64,000 bases of DNA from Prescottella sp. R16. Lineage in GTDB: Bacteria > Actinomycetota > Actinomycetes > Mycobacteriales > Mycobacteriaceae. This document shows, one piece after another, positions 19,164 through 29,276 of the stretch; positions within the stretch are counted from its first letter, which is position 1; each line of letters begins with the position of its first letter. The stretch is taken from positions 620,001 to 684,000 of the forward strand of contig NZ_CP130943.1 in assembly GCF_030656875.1 (NCBI RefSeq). Reading direction: 5' to 3'. Below the pieces are notes generated by a model. It was not told the DNA's origin, ran no database searches, and saw only the letters and a program-made list of their open reading frames with translations. A program made the position numbers and the translations under genes.

Positions 19164-20341
19164 GCCTCGGGGCGCCGGGGACGGGCGGGTACGTCCGGTC
19201 GCTGACGGGCCTGCGCGCGGTCGCGGCGCTGCTCGTCGTCGGCGCGCATGCCGCGTTCTGGACTGGCCGCTACACGGACGACCTCGCCGGTACGGCCCTG
19301 TCCCGGCTCGAAATCGGGGTGCCGATCTTCTTCGCGCTGTCGGGGTTCCTGCTGTTCCGGCCGTGGCTCGTCGCCGCGGCGGGAGGCGGGGAGTTGCCGT
19401 CCACCCGGACGTACCTGTGGCACCGGGCCCGGAGGATCCTGCCGGCGTACTGGATCGTGGTCGCCGCAACGTACGCGATCTATCTGTTCCGCGACGATGC
19501 CGGGGAGACGGGCCGCGGCTGGTCCGGATTCTGGCGGAACATGACGCTGACCCAGATCTACGGTCCCGGGCATCTGCACGACGGTCTCACCCAGACCTGG
19601 AGTCTCGCGGTGGAGGCCACGTTCTATCTGCTGCTGCCGGTACTCGGCTGGGTGCTGGTGGTGGGGGTGTGCCGGCGGCGGTGGCATCCGATCCGGCTCA
19701 CGGTGGCACTGCTCGCCGTCGTCGCGATCACGCCGCTGTGGACGCTGATCACCCATCACACCGACATCACGTTCACCGCCCGGCTGTGGCTGCCGGGGTT
19801 CGTGGCGTGGTTCGCGGGTGGCATGTTGCTGGCGGTGGCGTCGGTGACGCTGCGGCGCTGCAACCCGTACGCGACCGGTCTGCTCGCGCTGTACTTTCTG
19901 CTGCTCGCGTGCACGCCGCTCGCGGGGGAGGCGACGATCGTGCCGTCGGATGCGACGGCCGCGGTCGTGAAGTCGATGCTGTTCCTGCTGTTCGCGATGT
20001 CGCTCATGGCGCCCCTCGTGATCGGCGACCGGCCGGGCCCGTTCGGGCGATTGTGTGCGTCGGCGCCGATGGTGTGGCTGGGGGAGATCTCGTACGAGCT
20101 GTTCCTCGTGCATCTGGTGGTGATGGCGTTCGTTCTCGACCTGCTCGGCTATCGCACGTTCCAGGGTTCGACGGTCGGCGTCTTCGTCGTCACCACGGTG
20201 TTCTCGATCCCGGTCGCGTGGGCGCTGCATCGGATGCTGGAACGAGTGCTGCCCGGTCGTCCCCGCATCGAGCGGCACACGGTGACGATCGTCCGGCGCG
20301 ACGCCGCCGCCGCGGTGCCTGCGCCCAGCCGGGTCGACTGA
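19160..20341 (+). CDS. Acyltransferase family 3 membrane protein
   Basis: About 393 residues, with ten or so membrane segments. The N-terminal YVRSLTGLRAVAALLVVGAHA contains the family's conserved Arg and His; FFALSGFLLFRPW and a later TQTWSLAVEATFYLLLP segment fit the OafA/WecH acyltransferase-3 family. These O-acylate sugars or lipids of the cell envelope. The GTG overlaps the stop of the upstream GT-C-like gene (GTGA). Family is clear; acceptor unknown. Confidence 0.88.
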   Translation: MSLGAPGTGGYVRSLTGLRAVAALLVVGAHAAFWTGRYTDDLAGTALSRLEIGVPIFFALSGFLLFRPWLVAAAGGGELPSTRTYLWHRARRILPAYWIVVAATYAIYLFRDDAGETGRGWSGFWRNMTLTQIYGPGHLHDGLTQTWSLAVEATFYLLLPVLGWVLVVGVCRRRWHPIRLTVALLAVVAITPLWTLITHHTDITFTARLWLPGFVAWFAGGMLLAVASVTLRRCNPYATGLLALYFLLLACTPLAGEATIVPSDATAAVVKSMLFLLFAMSLMAPLVIGDRPGPFGRLCASAPMVWLGEISYELFLVHLVVMAFVLDLLGYRTFQGSTVGVFVVTTVFSIPVAWALHRMLERVLPGRPRIERHTVTIVRRDAAAAVPAPSRVD

Positions 20342-20346
20342 CCGGG

Positions 20347-20373
20347 TGTCACATCCGCTCCACCGGCGGTGTC
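20347..20373 (+). promoter_or_regulatory. ECF41-type sigma promoter
   Basis: TGTCACA (20347-20353), a 16-base spacer, then TGTC (20370-20373). This nearly matches the TGTCACA-N16-CGTC pattern I recall for ECF41 sigma factors. It lies 35 bases before the partner gene of the ECF41 sigma factor encoded next, implying autoregulation. Confidence 0.6.
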
Positions 20374-20407
20374 TCCATGTCGAGAACACACAACCGGAGG
20401 AGGAATC

Positions 20408-20986
20408 ATGACCGGCAACACCCGAATCCCGAAGGCCGAGATGACCGGCGTCTACGCCGCGGTGGTGAAGCGAATGTCGCGCAAGATGCTCGGCGACGTG
20501 GCCGACCCGGTCGCCGTGACGTGGCACAACCGGAAGGTGCTGAACTTCAGCTTCACCGTCGGACGCAAGGTTCAGAAATGGGACAAGTGTGACGAGAATC
20601 TGAAGTCGTTCGCCCACATGGCGGTCGCGAGCCTGGTCGGCTGCAGCTTCTGCCTGGACTTCGGCTACTTCCAGGCGCACAACGAGGGACTCGACCTGGC
20701 CAAGGCCCGTGAGGTGCCGCGCTGGCGCGAGTCGGACGTCTTCACCCCGCTCGAGCGGGATGTCATGGAGTACGCCGAAGCGATGACGGCGACCCCTCCG
20801 ACGGTCACCGACGAGCTGTCGGCCCGACTGCTCGACGCGCTCGGCCCGGCTGCGCTCGTGGAACTGACCGCGTTCGTCGCGGTCTCGAACCTCATGACCC
20901 GCACCAACACCGCACTCGGAGTCGAATCGCAGGAGTTCTCGGCGTCGTGTGGTCTGGAGCCGCTCGCCGTACGCTCGACGACATGA
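20408..20986 (+). CDS. Carboxymuconolactone decarboxylase/AhpD-like protein
   Basis: 192 residues of the carboxymuconolactone decarboxylase fold. The redox motif is GCSFCLDFG (CxxC) in the helix that carries the AhpD active site, and a downstream His occurs in FQAHNEG. Strong ribosome site GGAGGAGGAA. Overlaps the sigma gene by four bases. ECF41 sigma factors are generally encoded beside such COE-type genes (CMD, oxidoreductase or epimerase), their direct targets. A peroxidase-like or redox role is plausible but unproven. Confidence 0.85.
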   Translation: MTGNTRIPKAEMTGVYAAVVKRMSRKMLGDVADPVAVTWHNRKVLNFSFTVGRKVQKWDKCDENLKSFAHMAVASLVGCSFCLDFGYFQAHNEGLDLAKAREVPRWRESDVFTPLERDVMEYAEAMTATPPTVTDELSARLLDALGPAALVELTAFVAVSNLMTRTNTALGVESQEFSASCGLEPLAVRSTT

Positions 20987-21846
20987 CCGACGACCCGTTC
21001 GTCGCACACCGTAGCCTGCTCTTCACGGTCGCCTACGAGATGCTCGGCTCGGCCGCCGACGCGGAGGACGTCGTGCAGGAGACCTGGCTGCGGTGGGCCG
21101 ACGTCGATCGGAGTGAGGTCCGCGAGCCGCGGGCCTATCTGGTCCGCATCGTCACCCGGCAGGCACTGAACCGGCTCCGGTCGCTGTCGCGCCGTCGGGA
21201 GGACTATGTCGGGGAGTGGCTGCCCGAACCGCTGCTCACCACGCCCGACATCGCCGACGACGTCGAACTCGCCGAGAACGTGTCGATCGCGATGCTCACA
21301 GTGCTCGAGACCCTCGGCCCGATCGAGCGGGCGGTCTTCGTGTTGCACGAGGTGTTCGAGACGCCGTACAAGGAGATCGCCGAGGCGGTGGGCAAGACGC
21401 CGGCTGCGGTCCGGCAGATCGGCCACCGCGCCCGCGAGCACGTCGACTCCCGTCGGCCCCGGATGCAGGTGGACCGCAGCCAACAGGAAGCGGCGGTCGA
21501 GAAGTTCCTGGCCGCCGTCTCCACCGGTGACGTGGAGGCGCTGGTGGAGGTCCTCGCACCCGACGTGGTGGTGATCGCCGACGGTGGGGGCATCGCGACT
21601 GCAGTGCCGAGGCCGATCGTCGGGGCCCGGCGCGTGGCGATCTTCCTGGCCCGCGCGGCCAAGCTCCCGGACTTCGTCACACGACCCGTCTGCTTCAACG
21701 GTATGCCGGGTTTCCGGATCGACGTCGGGGACGAGCCCACCGCGGTGAGTGTGGCGGTCGACGACGGTCGGATCACCCGGGTCTATGCCATCCGTAACCC
21801 GCACAAACTGGGTTCGATGGACAAGACGGCGGAACTGCGCCGGTGA
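20983..21846 (+). CDS. ECF41-family sigma factor (SigJ-like)
   Basis: About 287 residues: sigma region 2 (FVAHRSLLFTVAYEMLGS with DAEDVVQETWLRW), region 4 (PYKEIAEAVGKTPAAVRQI), then a SnoaL-like C-terminal extension (about 170-280) that replaces an anti-sigma factor in this family. Two family signatures are visible: WLPEPL in the linker and NPHKL near the C-terminus (usually NPDKL), plus a DGGG segment. The extension both activates and restrains the sigma factor in characterised cases. Coupled to the CMD gene (ATGA). Confidence 0.92.
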   Translation: MTDDPFVAHRSLLFTVAYEMLGSAADAEDVVQETWLRWADVDRSEVREPRAYLVRIVTRQALNRLRSLSRRREDYVGEWLPEPLLTTPDIADDVELAENVSIAMLTVLETLGPIERAVFVLHEVFETPYKEIAEAVGKTPAAVRQIGHRAREHVDSRRPRMQVDRSQQEAAVEKFLAAVSTGDVEALVEVLAPDVVVIADGGGIATAVPRPIVGARRVAIFLARAAKLPDFVTRPVCFNGMPGFRIDVGDEPTAVSVAVDDGRITRVYAIRNPHKLGSMDKTAELRR

Positions 21847-21864
21847 TGTTCGCTTCAGGCGTAC
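21847..21864 (+). promoter_or_regulatory. Candidate ClgR box upstream of clpC1
   Basis: TGTTCGCTTCAGGCGTAC fits the actinobacterial ClgR pattern CGCtnanrGCG with flanking A/T in all but one position. It begins directly after the sigma-gene stop, about 245 bases before clpC1, in the 262-base intergenic region that otherwise holds only a weak TAGAGT at 21969. Confidence 0.4.
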
Positions 21865-22108
21865 AGCGGTCGGGAAACGTTTCGACGACCTGCGGCGTTG
21901 CACCATCAGTGCAGGTCGACTCCGCGATTTCGACGGGTGGAGGAGCGGCGGCCGGGAAGGGCGCCCACTAGAGTGTGAAGTGGGGTCGTGGAACCTTCGG
22001 TTCCGGAGGCCGTCAGCCTGTTGTGCCGGAGCGAGACGCAGCGGAAAGGCACGAGATCGCGGGACGCGATGCTCGTACCGGGACCGTTGGAAAATGTGAG
22101 GGAGAGCG

Positions 22109-24646
<2,538 letters not shown>

Positions 24647-24666
24647 TTTGCGCCGGAAGCTGAAGC

Positions 24667-24705
24667 GAAGAGATCGTCGGTGGCATTGCCGCCGACGATC
24701 TCTTC
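24667..24705 (+). terminator. Hairpin terminator after clpC1 (bidirectional)
   Basis: A 14-bp perfect stem (GAAGAGATCGTCGG and complement) with an inner GGC-ATT-GCC extension lies between clpC1 and the converging DinB-like gene, so it can serve both. Confidence 0.7.
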
Positions 24706-24736
24706 GTCTGTTCGGGGGGGGGTGACGCGACGCGTC

Positions 24737-25336
24737 TCAGGCGGCGATCACCGGACGGTCGGCGCGGCCGGACCAGTTGGCCAGGCGTTCGGTAGGGCCC
24801 GCTCCCGCGGCCGGTTCGATCACCGCGCCGAACGGGACGTGCCCGCCGCGGGGGCTGGCCGGGATCGCGCGGCGGGCCACCGCCAGTGCCGCTTCGACGA
24901 GTGCGGGGTCGGCCTCGGCCGGCTGCCCCGTCGCCACGGCCAGGTCCCAGCCGTGGACCAGCGTCTCGTTCAGGTAGCCCCAGATCGCGGCTTGCCCGGG
25001 AACCCGGCCCCACGGCGCGGTGACGATGGCGGCGAGCAGGGCGTCGTCGTCCCAGACCACCCACATCTTCTCGCCGGCCGCCCGGTACGCGGCGGTCCAG
25101 TCACCGTCGTCGCCGGCGGCGGTCGCGACCAGCGGCACCGAGGCCGGGTCGCCGCCCGCGCCGATGACGCGCGCCCGGTCGACGGTGGCGACCAGGTGAC
25201 CCATCAGGGTCGCGACGTCGAATTCGTCGCACGGCGTCGGCTGCGTCAGTTGATCCGGTCGCACCTCGCCCATCAGGGTGGCCACCCAGGCCAGGGCGTC
25301 GCGGTACAGGGGCCGGGGGTCGGTGATGTCGGTCAT
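24737..25336 (-). CDS. TIGR03086-type DinB-like metal-binding protein
   Basis: 199-residue protein of the DinB/mycothiol-dependent maleylpyruvate isomerase superfamily. Metal-ligand histidines are seen in LMGHLVATVDR and NETLVHGWDLAVATG, the pattern of mycothiol-utilising or mycothiol S-transferase-like enzymes. The ATG follows GAAAGG. It diverges from a WYL-domain regulator 96 bases away, which likely controls it. Substrate unknown. Confidence 0.82.
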   Translation of the reverse strand: MTDITDPRPLYRDALAWVATLMGEVRPDQLTQPTPCDEFDVATLMGHLVATVDRARVIGAGGDPASVPLVATAAGDDGDWTAAYRAAGEKMWVVWDDDALLAAIVTAPWGRVPGQAAIWGYLNETLVHGWDLAVATGQPAEADPALVEAALAVARRAIPASPRGGHVPFGAVIEPAAGAGPTERLANWSGRADRPVIAA

Positions 25337-25395
25337 CGTGGGCCTTTCGTTCGAGTGCACGTGTGCGGACCGGGCCCACTCTCGCCGCTAATCAC

Positions 25396-25408
25396 GACAT
25401 CCTCTGTC
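25396..25408. promoter_or_regulatory. Inverted repeat in the DinB-like/WYL divergent promoter
   Basis: GACA-TCCTC-TGTC lies between the divergent starts. It is a short palindrome that could be the operator of the adjacent WYL regulator; no other evidence. Confidence 0.3.
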
Positions 25409-25432
25409 ATGTATTTCTGGGAGACTGCGGCA

Positions 25433-26401
25433 ATGCGTGCCGACCGCCTGCTCTCCCTGATGTTGTTGCTGCGAAACCGGGGTCGGATGTCCGCGACGGC
25501 ACTCGCCCGCGAGTTGGAGGTGTCCCCGCGCACGGTGCTCCGCGATGTTGAGGCGCTGTCGGCGGCCGGGATTCCCGTCTACGCCGAACGCGGCCGCTAC
25601 GGCGGGTTCGCCCTGCTGCCCGGGTTCACCACCGATCTCACCGGACTGACGGTGGGCGAGGCGAAGGCACTGCTCACGGCGGGCGTCGCGTCCACCTCCG
25701 AGTCGCTGGGGATGGCACCGGCTTTCGCGTCCGCGATGCGGAAGGTGGTGGCCGCGATGCCCGACACCCACCGCACGGCCGCCACCCGGATCGCGGAACG
25801 GGTGCTCGTGCGCCAGGGTGGTTGGCTCACCGATCCCACCCGCGACGAGCATCTCGGGCTGATCCAGCAGGTGGTGTTCGAGGGGCTCCGGCTACGGATC
25901 CGGTACGCCGCCCGAGGTTGCGAATCACGATGGCGCACAGTGGATCCGATCGGCCTGGTCAACGCGGCTGGTCGCTGGTATCTGGTGGCGACGCACCGCG
26001 GCGCCGAGCGCACGTACCGACTGTCCCGCATCGAGGACGTCCGCGCGCTCGAGGAGTCGGCGCGGCGCGCACCTGTCGTCGACCTGGCCGGGATCTGGGA
26101 CCGGCGGCGGGCGGAGTTCCGTGCGCTGCACGAATCCGTGACGGCCACCGTCCGGGTGCGCGCCGAGCGGCGGGACGACCTGCTCGGCGCGGTGGTCGCC
26201 ACCGTCGCCGAGACGCCGGTGGACGGGTGGATCACGGCGGAGGTCGAGTTCGGCGACGCCGCGCACGCGGGGAGCGTGCTGTGGATGCTCGGCGCGGACG
26301 CCGAACTCCTCGGGCCCGAGGGCCTGCGCGAAACGATCAGGCTCCAGGCGGCGGGCATGGCCGACCGGCACCGGTCCGGCCGACCGGCACCGAACCCGTG
26401 A
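25433..26401 (+). CDS. YafY-type HTH/WYL-domain transcriptional regulator
   Basis: About 322 residues. N-terminal DeoR-like helix-turn-helix (LLLRNRGRMSATALARELEVSPRTVLRDVEALSAAG in pieces, residues 8-45), then a WYL ligand-binding domain containing VNAAGRWYLVATHRG and RLSRIEDV, and a C-terminal WCX region. The ATG at 25433 follows GGGAGA; an ATG at 25409 is in frame but adds eight atypical residues. Divergent from the DinB-like gene. Its last 65 bases overlap the convergent P-loop kinase gene. Confidence 0.87.
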   Translation: MRADRLLSLMLLLRNRGRMSATALARELEVSPRTVLRDVEALSAAGIPVYAERGRYGGFALLPGFTTDLTGLTVGEAKALLTAGVASTSESLGMAPAFASAMRKVVAAMPDTHRTAATRIAERVLVRQGGWLTDPTRDEHLGLIQQVVFEGLRLRIRYAARGCESRWRTVDPIGLVNAAGRWYLVATHRGAERTYRLSRIEDVRALEESARRAPVVDLAGIWDRRRAEFRALHESVTATVRVRAERRDDLLGAVVATVAETPVDGWITAEVEFGDAAHAGSVLWMLGADAELLGPEGLRETIRLQAAGMADRHRSGRPAPNP

Positions 26402-26945
26402 CCACCGTGACGTGGGCGGCGCGCCGGGTGCGGTCCGGACCGAACAGTGCGTCCTCCTGCCGGGCCCAGCGGTCCCAGTACGGCCGGAACATGTCCCCGT
26501 CGCGTTGCAGGGCGCGGCGCATCCGCTCGCCGGCCGGGGCGTCGACGAACACTCGCACCGCGTAGTGCCGGCGTGCGGGACCGCAGGTCGATCCGGCGCC
26601 CTCGACGATCAGGTAGCGGTGGCGGCGGACCGCCCGCCACTCGGCGTAGTCGCCGCGATGCCAGTCGTAGCGCCGATACCGTGGGCTCCGGCCGCGTCCG
26701 GCGGGGGCGAGTACCCGTCGGACGAGAATCGGCACCGCCGCCGCCAGTCCGTCCCAGCCCGGGTACAGGTCGTCCATCCGGACGATCGGTGCGTCGTCGA
26801 GTGCCGCGGCGACTCGGTCGGCGAGGGTCGACTTTCCGCTCCCGGAGGGGCCGTCGATACCGATCAGGATCGGTCCGTGCCCGCCGTGTCCGGGACGCTG
26901 CCGGTGTGCAGCGTGCGCGAGTGCGACGATCCGGGCGGCGGTCAT
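26337..26945 (-). CDS. Uridine kinase-like P-loop phosphotransferase
   Basis: 202 residues. Walker A GPSGSGKST near residues 32-40, MDDLYPGWDG resembling the uridine kinase/phosphoribulokinase lid region, and RYDWHRGDYAEW. Likely phosphorylates a small nucleoside-like substrate, not identifiable here. The 3' end overlaps the WYL regulator on the other strand by 65 bases; since the last ~15 residues are low-complexity Gly/Arg/Pro, the true functional end may be earlier. Divergent from osmC. Confidence 0.78.
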   Translation of the reverse strand: MTAARIVALAHAAHRQRPGHGGHGPILIGIDGPSGSGKSTLADRVAAALDDAPIVRMDDLYPGWDGLAAAVPILVRRVLAPAGRGRSPRYRRYDWHRGDYAEWRAVRRHRYLIVEGAGSTCGPARRHYAVRVFVDAPAGERMRRALQRDGDMFRPYWDRWARQEDALFGPDRTRRAAHVTVVTGSVPVGRTGAGRPCPPPGA

Positions 26946-27065
26946 GGTCGGTCCTTCTGTATCGGGTCCTCGGCCAGGATGTCACGGTCGGTCGGACCCC
27001 GGTCGGGAGGCTTTCCGCGTACGGTCGAGACCGGAACCGTCCGCTATCGCGAGGAGGATGACGTC

Positions 27066-27500
27066 ATGCCGACACGTACCGCACGCACCGCGTGGAACGG
27101 GACACTCGAACAAGGTTCGGGCCAGGTCGAATTCACCAGTTCCGGGGTGGGCACGTACGAGGTGTCGTTCCCGAAGCGCGCGGCCGACGACGCGGGCGGC
27201 ACCACCAGTCCGGAGGAGATGATCGCGGCCGCGCATTCGTCGTGTTTCGCGATGCAGTTGTCGGCACTCATCGCCGAGGCCGGTGGCACTCCGCAGAGCC
27301 TCGAGGTGCGCGCCGACGTCTCGCTCGGTCCGGACGATCCGGGGTTCAAGCTGACGGGGATCGTGCTCACCGTGCGCGGTGAGGTCGACGGTCTGGACGC
27401 GGCCGGGTTCGCGCGCGTCGCGCAGGCCGCGAAGGAATCGTGCCCGGTGAGCAAGGCCCTGACCGGTGTCCCGATCACCTTGGACGCCGCCCTCGACTGA
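27066..27500 (+). CDS. OsmC family peroxiredoxin
   Basis: 144 residues. The two redox cysteines characteristic of OsmC/Ohr proteins are seen in AHSSCFAMQLS and KESCPVSKAL, with TSPEEMIAAAH upstream. Reduces organic hydroperoxides using low-molecular thiols or lipoylated partners. The ATG at 27066 follows GAGGAGGATGACGTC; a longer upstream reading frame has no family similarity. Closer to the OsmC than the Ohr subgroup by eye. A hairpin terminator follows. Confidence 0.92.
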   Translation: MPTRTARTAWNGTLEQGSGQVEFTSSGVGTYEVSFPKRAADDAGGTTSPEEMIAAAHSSCFAMQLSALIAEAGGTPQSLEVRADVSLGPDDPGFKLTGIVLTVRGEVDGLDAAGFARVAQAAKESCPVSKALTGVPITLDAALD

Positions 27501-27516
27501 CCGTCGCCGCGTCTGT

Positions 27517-27556
27517 GACGAGACGTCGTCCTCCGTCCGGGGGACGACGTCTCGTC
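27517..27556 (+). terminator. Hairpin terminator after osmC
   Basis: A 15-bp stem (GACGAGACGTCGTCC and its complement) with a ten-base loop, followed by TTTCGTTCG, begins 16 bases after the OsmC stop. Confidence 0.7.
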
Positions 27557-27744
27557 TTTCGTTCGGGTCGTCCCCCAGGTTCCTCCTCCGATCGGCCGAC
27601 GGATCCTGCGTTCGACGGATCCCGACTTGTCGGTGTCCGTGCGTACGGTGCATCCGTATCGGGTTCACGCTGCGGGGTCGGCGGGGCCATTCGTCGACGG
27701 AGGGGACGGTTCTCACGATCCGCGTACAGAAGCCCGAGGGGGGC

Positions 27745-28485
27745 GTGTCGGAGCAGTACGACGTGGCGCTCTTGGTTCCGTGGTCGGTGGCCGCGGTCCT
27801 GCTGGGGGTGGTGGTGGCGCTCGCGTTTCTCGCCCGCACGCGTGGTGTGCTGCGTGACGAGATGGTGCGGGCCGAGGAGCGGGCCCGGATCGCGCGCGAC
27901 ATGCACGACACGCTCGCGGCGGGCCTGAGTCGTATCTCGTTGTTCGCGAGTGCATTGCAGGTCAACGCCGGCGAGTCGGCGGAGAAGGTGGCGAACTCGG
28001 CGGCACAGATCCGGGCGGCCGCGCACGAGGCGCTGGACGAGTTGAAGAGCATCGTGGGGGTGCTGCGGGGAACTGTGGGCGGCCGGGACCGGGTGGGGCA
28101 CCAGGGGATCGATGCGGTCCCGGAGTTGACGCAGTCGGCTCGGGCGGCGGGACTGCACTGCACGCTCACGACGGATCTCGCCCCCGGCGATGTGGGGACG
28201 CTGGCCGGGCACGTCTGTTTCCGGGTGGTGCAGGAGGCGCTCACCAATGCCCAGAAGTACGCGCACGATCAGGTGGTCGCCGTCGTGGTGCGGGGTGCGC
28301 CGGAGTGTGGCATCCGTGTCGATGTGCGGAACGCGCTCAGCGCCGAGCCCAGCCGGTTCGATGTCGGCTCCCGGACGGGGTTACAGGGGTTGACGGAACA
28401 GGCGCGTGAGGTGGGCGGCACCCTCGAGGCGGGTCCGGTGGGTGACGGGTTCGTCGTGAGCTGCTGGGTCCCCTGGTCGGGCTGA
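27745..28485 (+). CDS. Short NarL-type sensor histidine kinase
   Basis: About 246 residues. One membrane span near the N-terminus (about 7-29), then a HisKA_3 domain with phospho-acceptor His in ARDMHDTLAAGL and a HATPase domain with N-box EALTNAQKYA and a G-box TGLQGLTEQA. There is no extracellular sensor domain, so the signal would be sensed in or at the membrane, or from a partner. GTG start 27745 follows GAGGGG; the upstream in-frame extension lacks start codons and hydrophobicity. Paired with the response regulator 43 bases downstream. Confidence 0.82.
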   Translation: MSEQYDVALLVPWSVAAVLLGVVVALAFLARTRGVLRDEMVRAEERARIARDMHDTLAAGLSRISLFASALQVNAGESAEKVANSAAQIRAAAHEALDELKSIVGVLRGTVGGRDRVGHQGIDAVPELTQSARAAGLHCTLTTDLAPGDVGTLAGHVCFRVVQEALTNAQKYAHDQVVAVVVRGAPECGIRVDVRNALSAEPSRFDVGSRTGLQGLTEQAREVGGTLEAGPVGDGFVVSCWVPWSG

Positions 28486-28528
28486 GACGGGCGAATGTGT
28501 CGGTGCCGGAACATATCCTGTCCGCACT

Positions 28529-29179
28529 ATGACAAATCCCGGTGCGATTTCCGTGTTGATCGTCGACGATGATCCGTTCGTCCGGCGTGGCCTCGCCGAC
28601 ATCTTCCGTCCTGTCCCGGACATCGTGGTCGCGGGTGACGCCGCCGACGGAGACGAGGTGCCGGAGGCTGTCGAGCGGTGCCGCCCGCGGGTGGTGTTGA
28701 TGGATCTGAAGATGCGCCGGGTCGGTGGCCTCGAGGCCACGCAGGAACTGATGCGGCGGCCGAATCCGCCGCGGGTGGTGACCATGACGTCGATGGACGT
28801 CGACGATCTGGTGGTTCGGTCGGTCGAGGCGGGGGCCCACAGTTTCCTGAGCAAGGATGCGTCTCCGGGAACGTTCCACCAGTCGGTGCGGGCGGTCGCG
28901 ACGGGTAACACGTTGTTCAGCCGAGAGTCGTTGCGCCGCATCGTCGCTGCGGTGTCCGGTCCGCGCCGGGCGGGTCCGGATCTGGGGTGCCTGACCGATC
29001 GTGAGCGGGATGTGCTGGTGGTGCTCGCATCGGGTGAATCCAACGCGGAGATCGGCAAGCGGTTGTACCTGAGCGAGACGACGGTGAAGTCGCACGTGTC
29101 GGCGATCTTCGGGAAGCTCGGTGCGCGCAACCGGGTGGAGGCGGCGCTCCTGGCGTTCCGAGCCGGTCTGGTGGACTGA
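28529..29179 (+). CDS. NarL/LuxR-family response regulator
   Basis: 216 residues. Receiver domain with acidic pocket (VDDD), phospho-acceptor Asp in VLMDLKM, conserved Thr/Ser (TMTSMD) and Lys in LSKDAS. C-terminal LuxR helix-turn-helix: LTDRERDVLVVLASGESNAEIGKRL and SETTVKSHVSAIFGKLGARNR, shown here in pieces of the DNA-binding domain. Cognate partner of the upstream kinase. Targets unknown; the acyl-CoA synthetase that follows is a candidate. Confidence 0.93.
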   Translation: MTNPGAISVLIVDDDPFVRRGLADIFRPVPDIVVAGDAADGDEVPEAVERCRPRVVLMDLKMRRVGGLEATQELMRRPNPPRVVTMTSMDVDDLVVRSVEAGAHSFLSKDASPGTFHQSVRAVATGNTLFSRESLRRIVAAVSGPRRAGPDLGCLTDRERDVLVVLASGESNAEIGKRLYLSETTVKSHVSAIFGKLGARNRVEAALLAFRAGLVD

Positions 29180-29276
29180 GGTGCAACCGTCCACTGCACC
29201 GTGGTACATATGGTGACATAGATCACATCTCGGTCGGCGGTGGTGTCCGCCCGGCCGATCGGCAGGAGGACGGCGT

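Noticed and set aside
24680..25432. N-terminal extension of the WYL regulator
   Set aside because: Runs through the divergent DinB-like gene and its promoter and has no family similarity.
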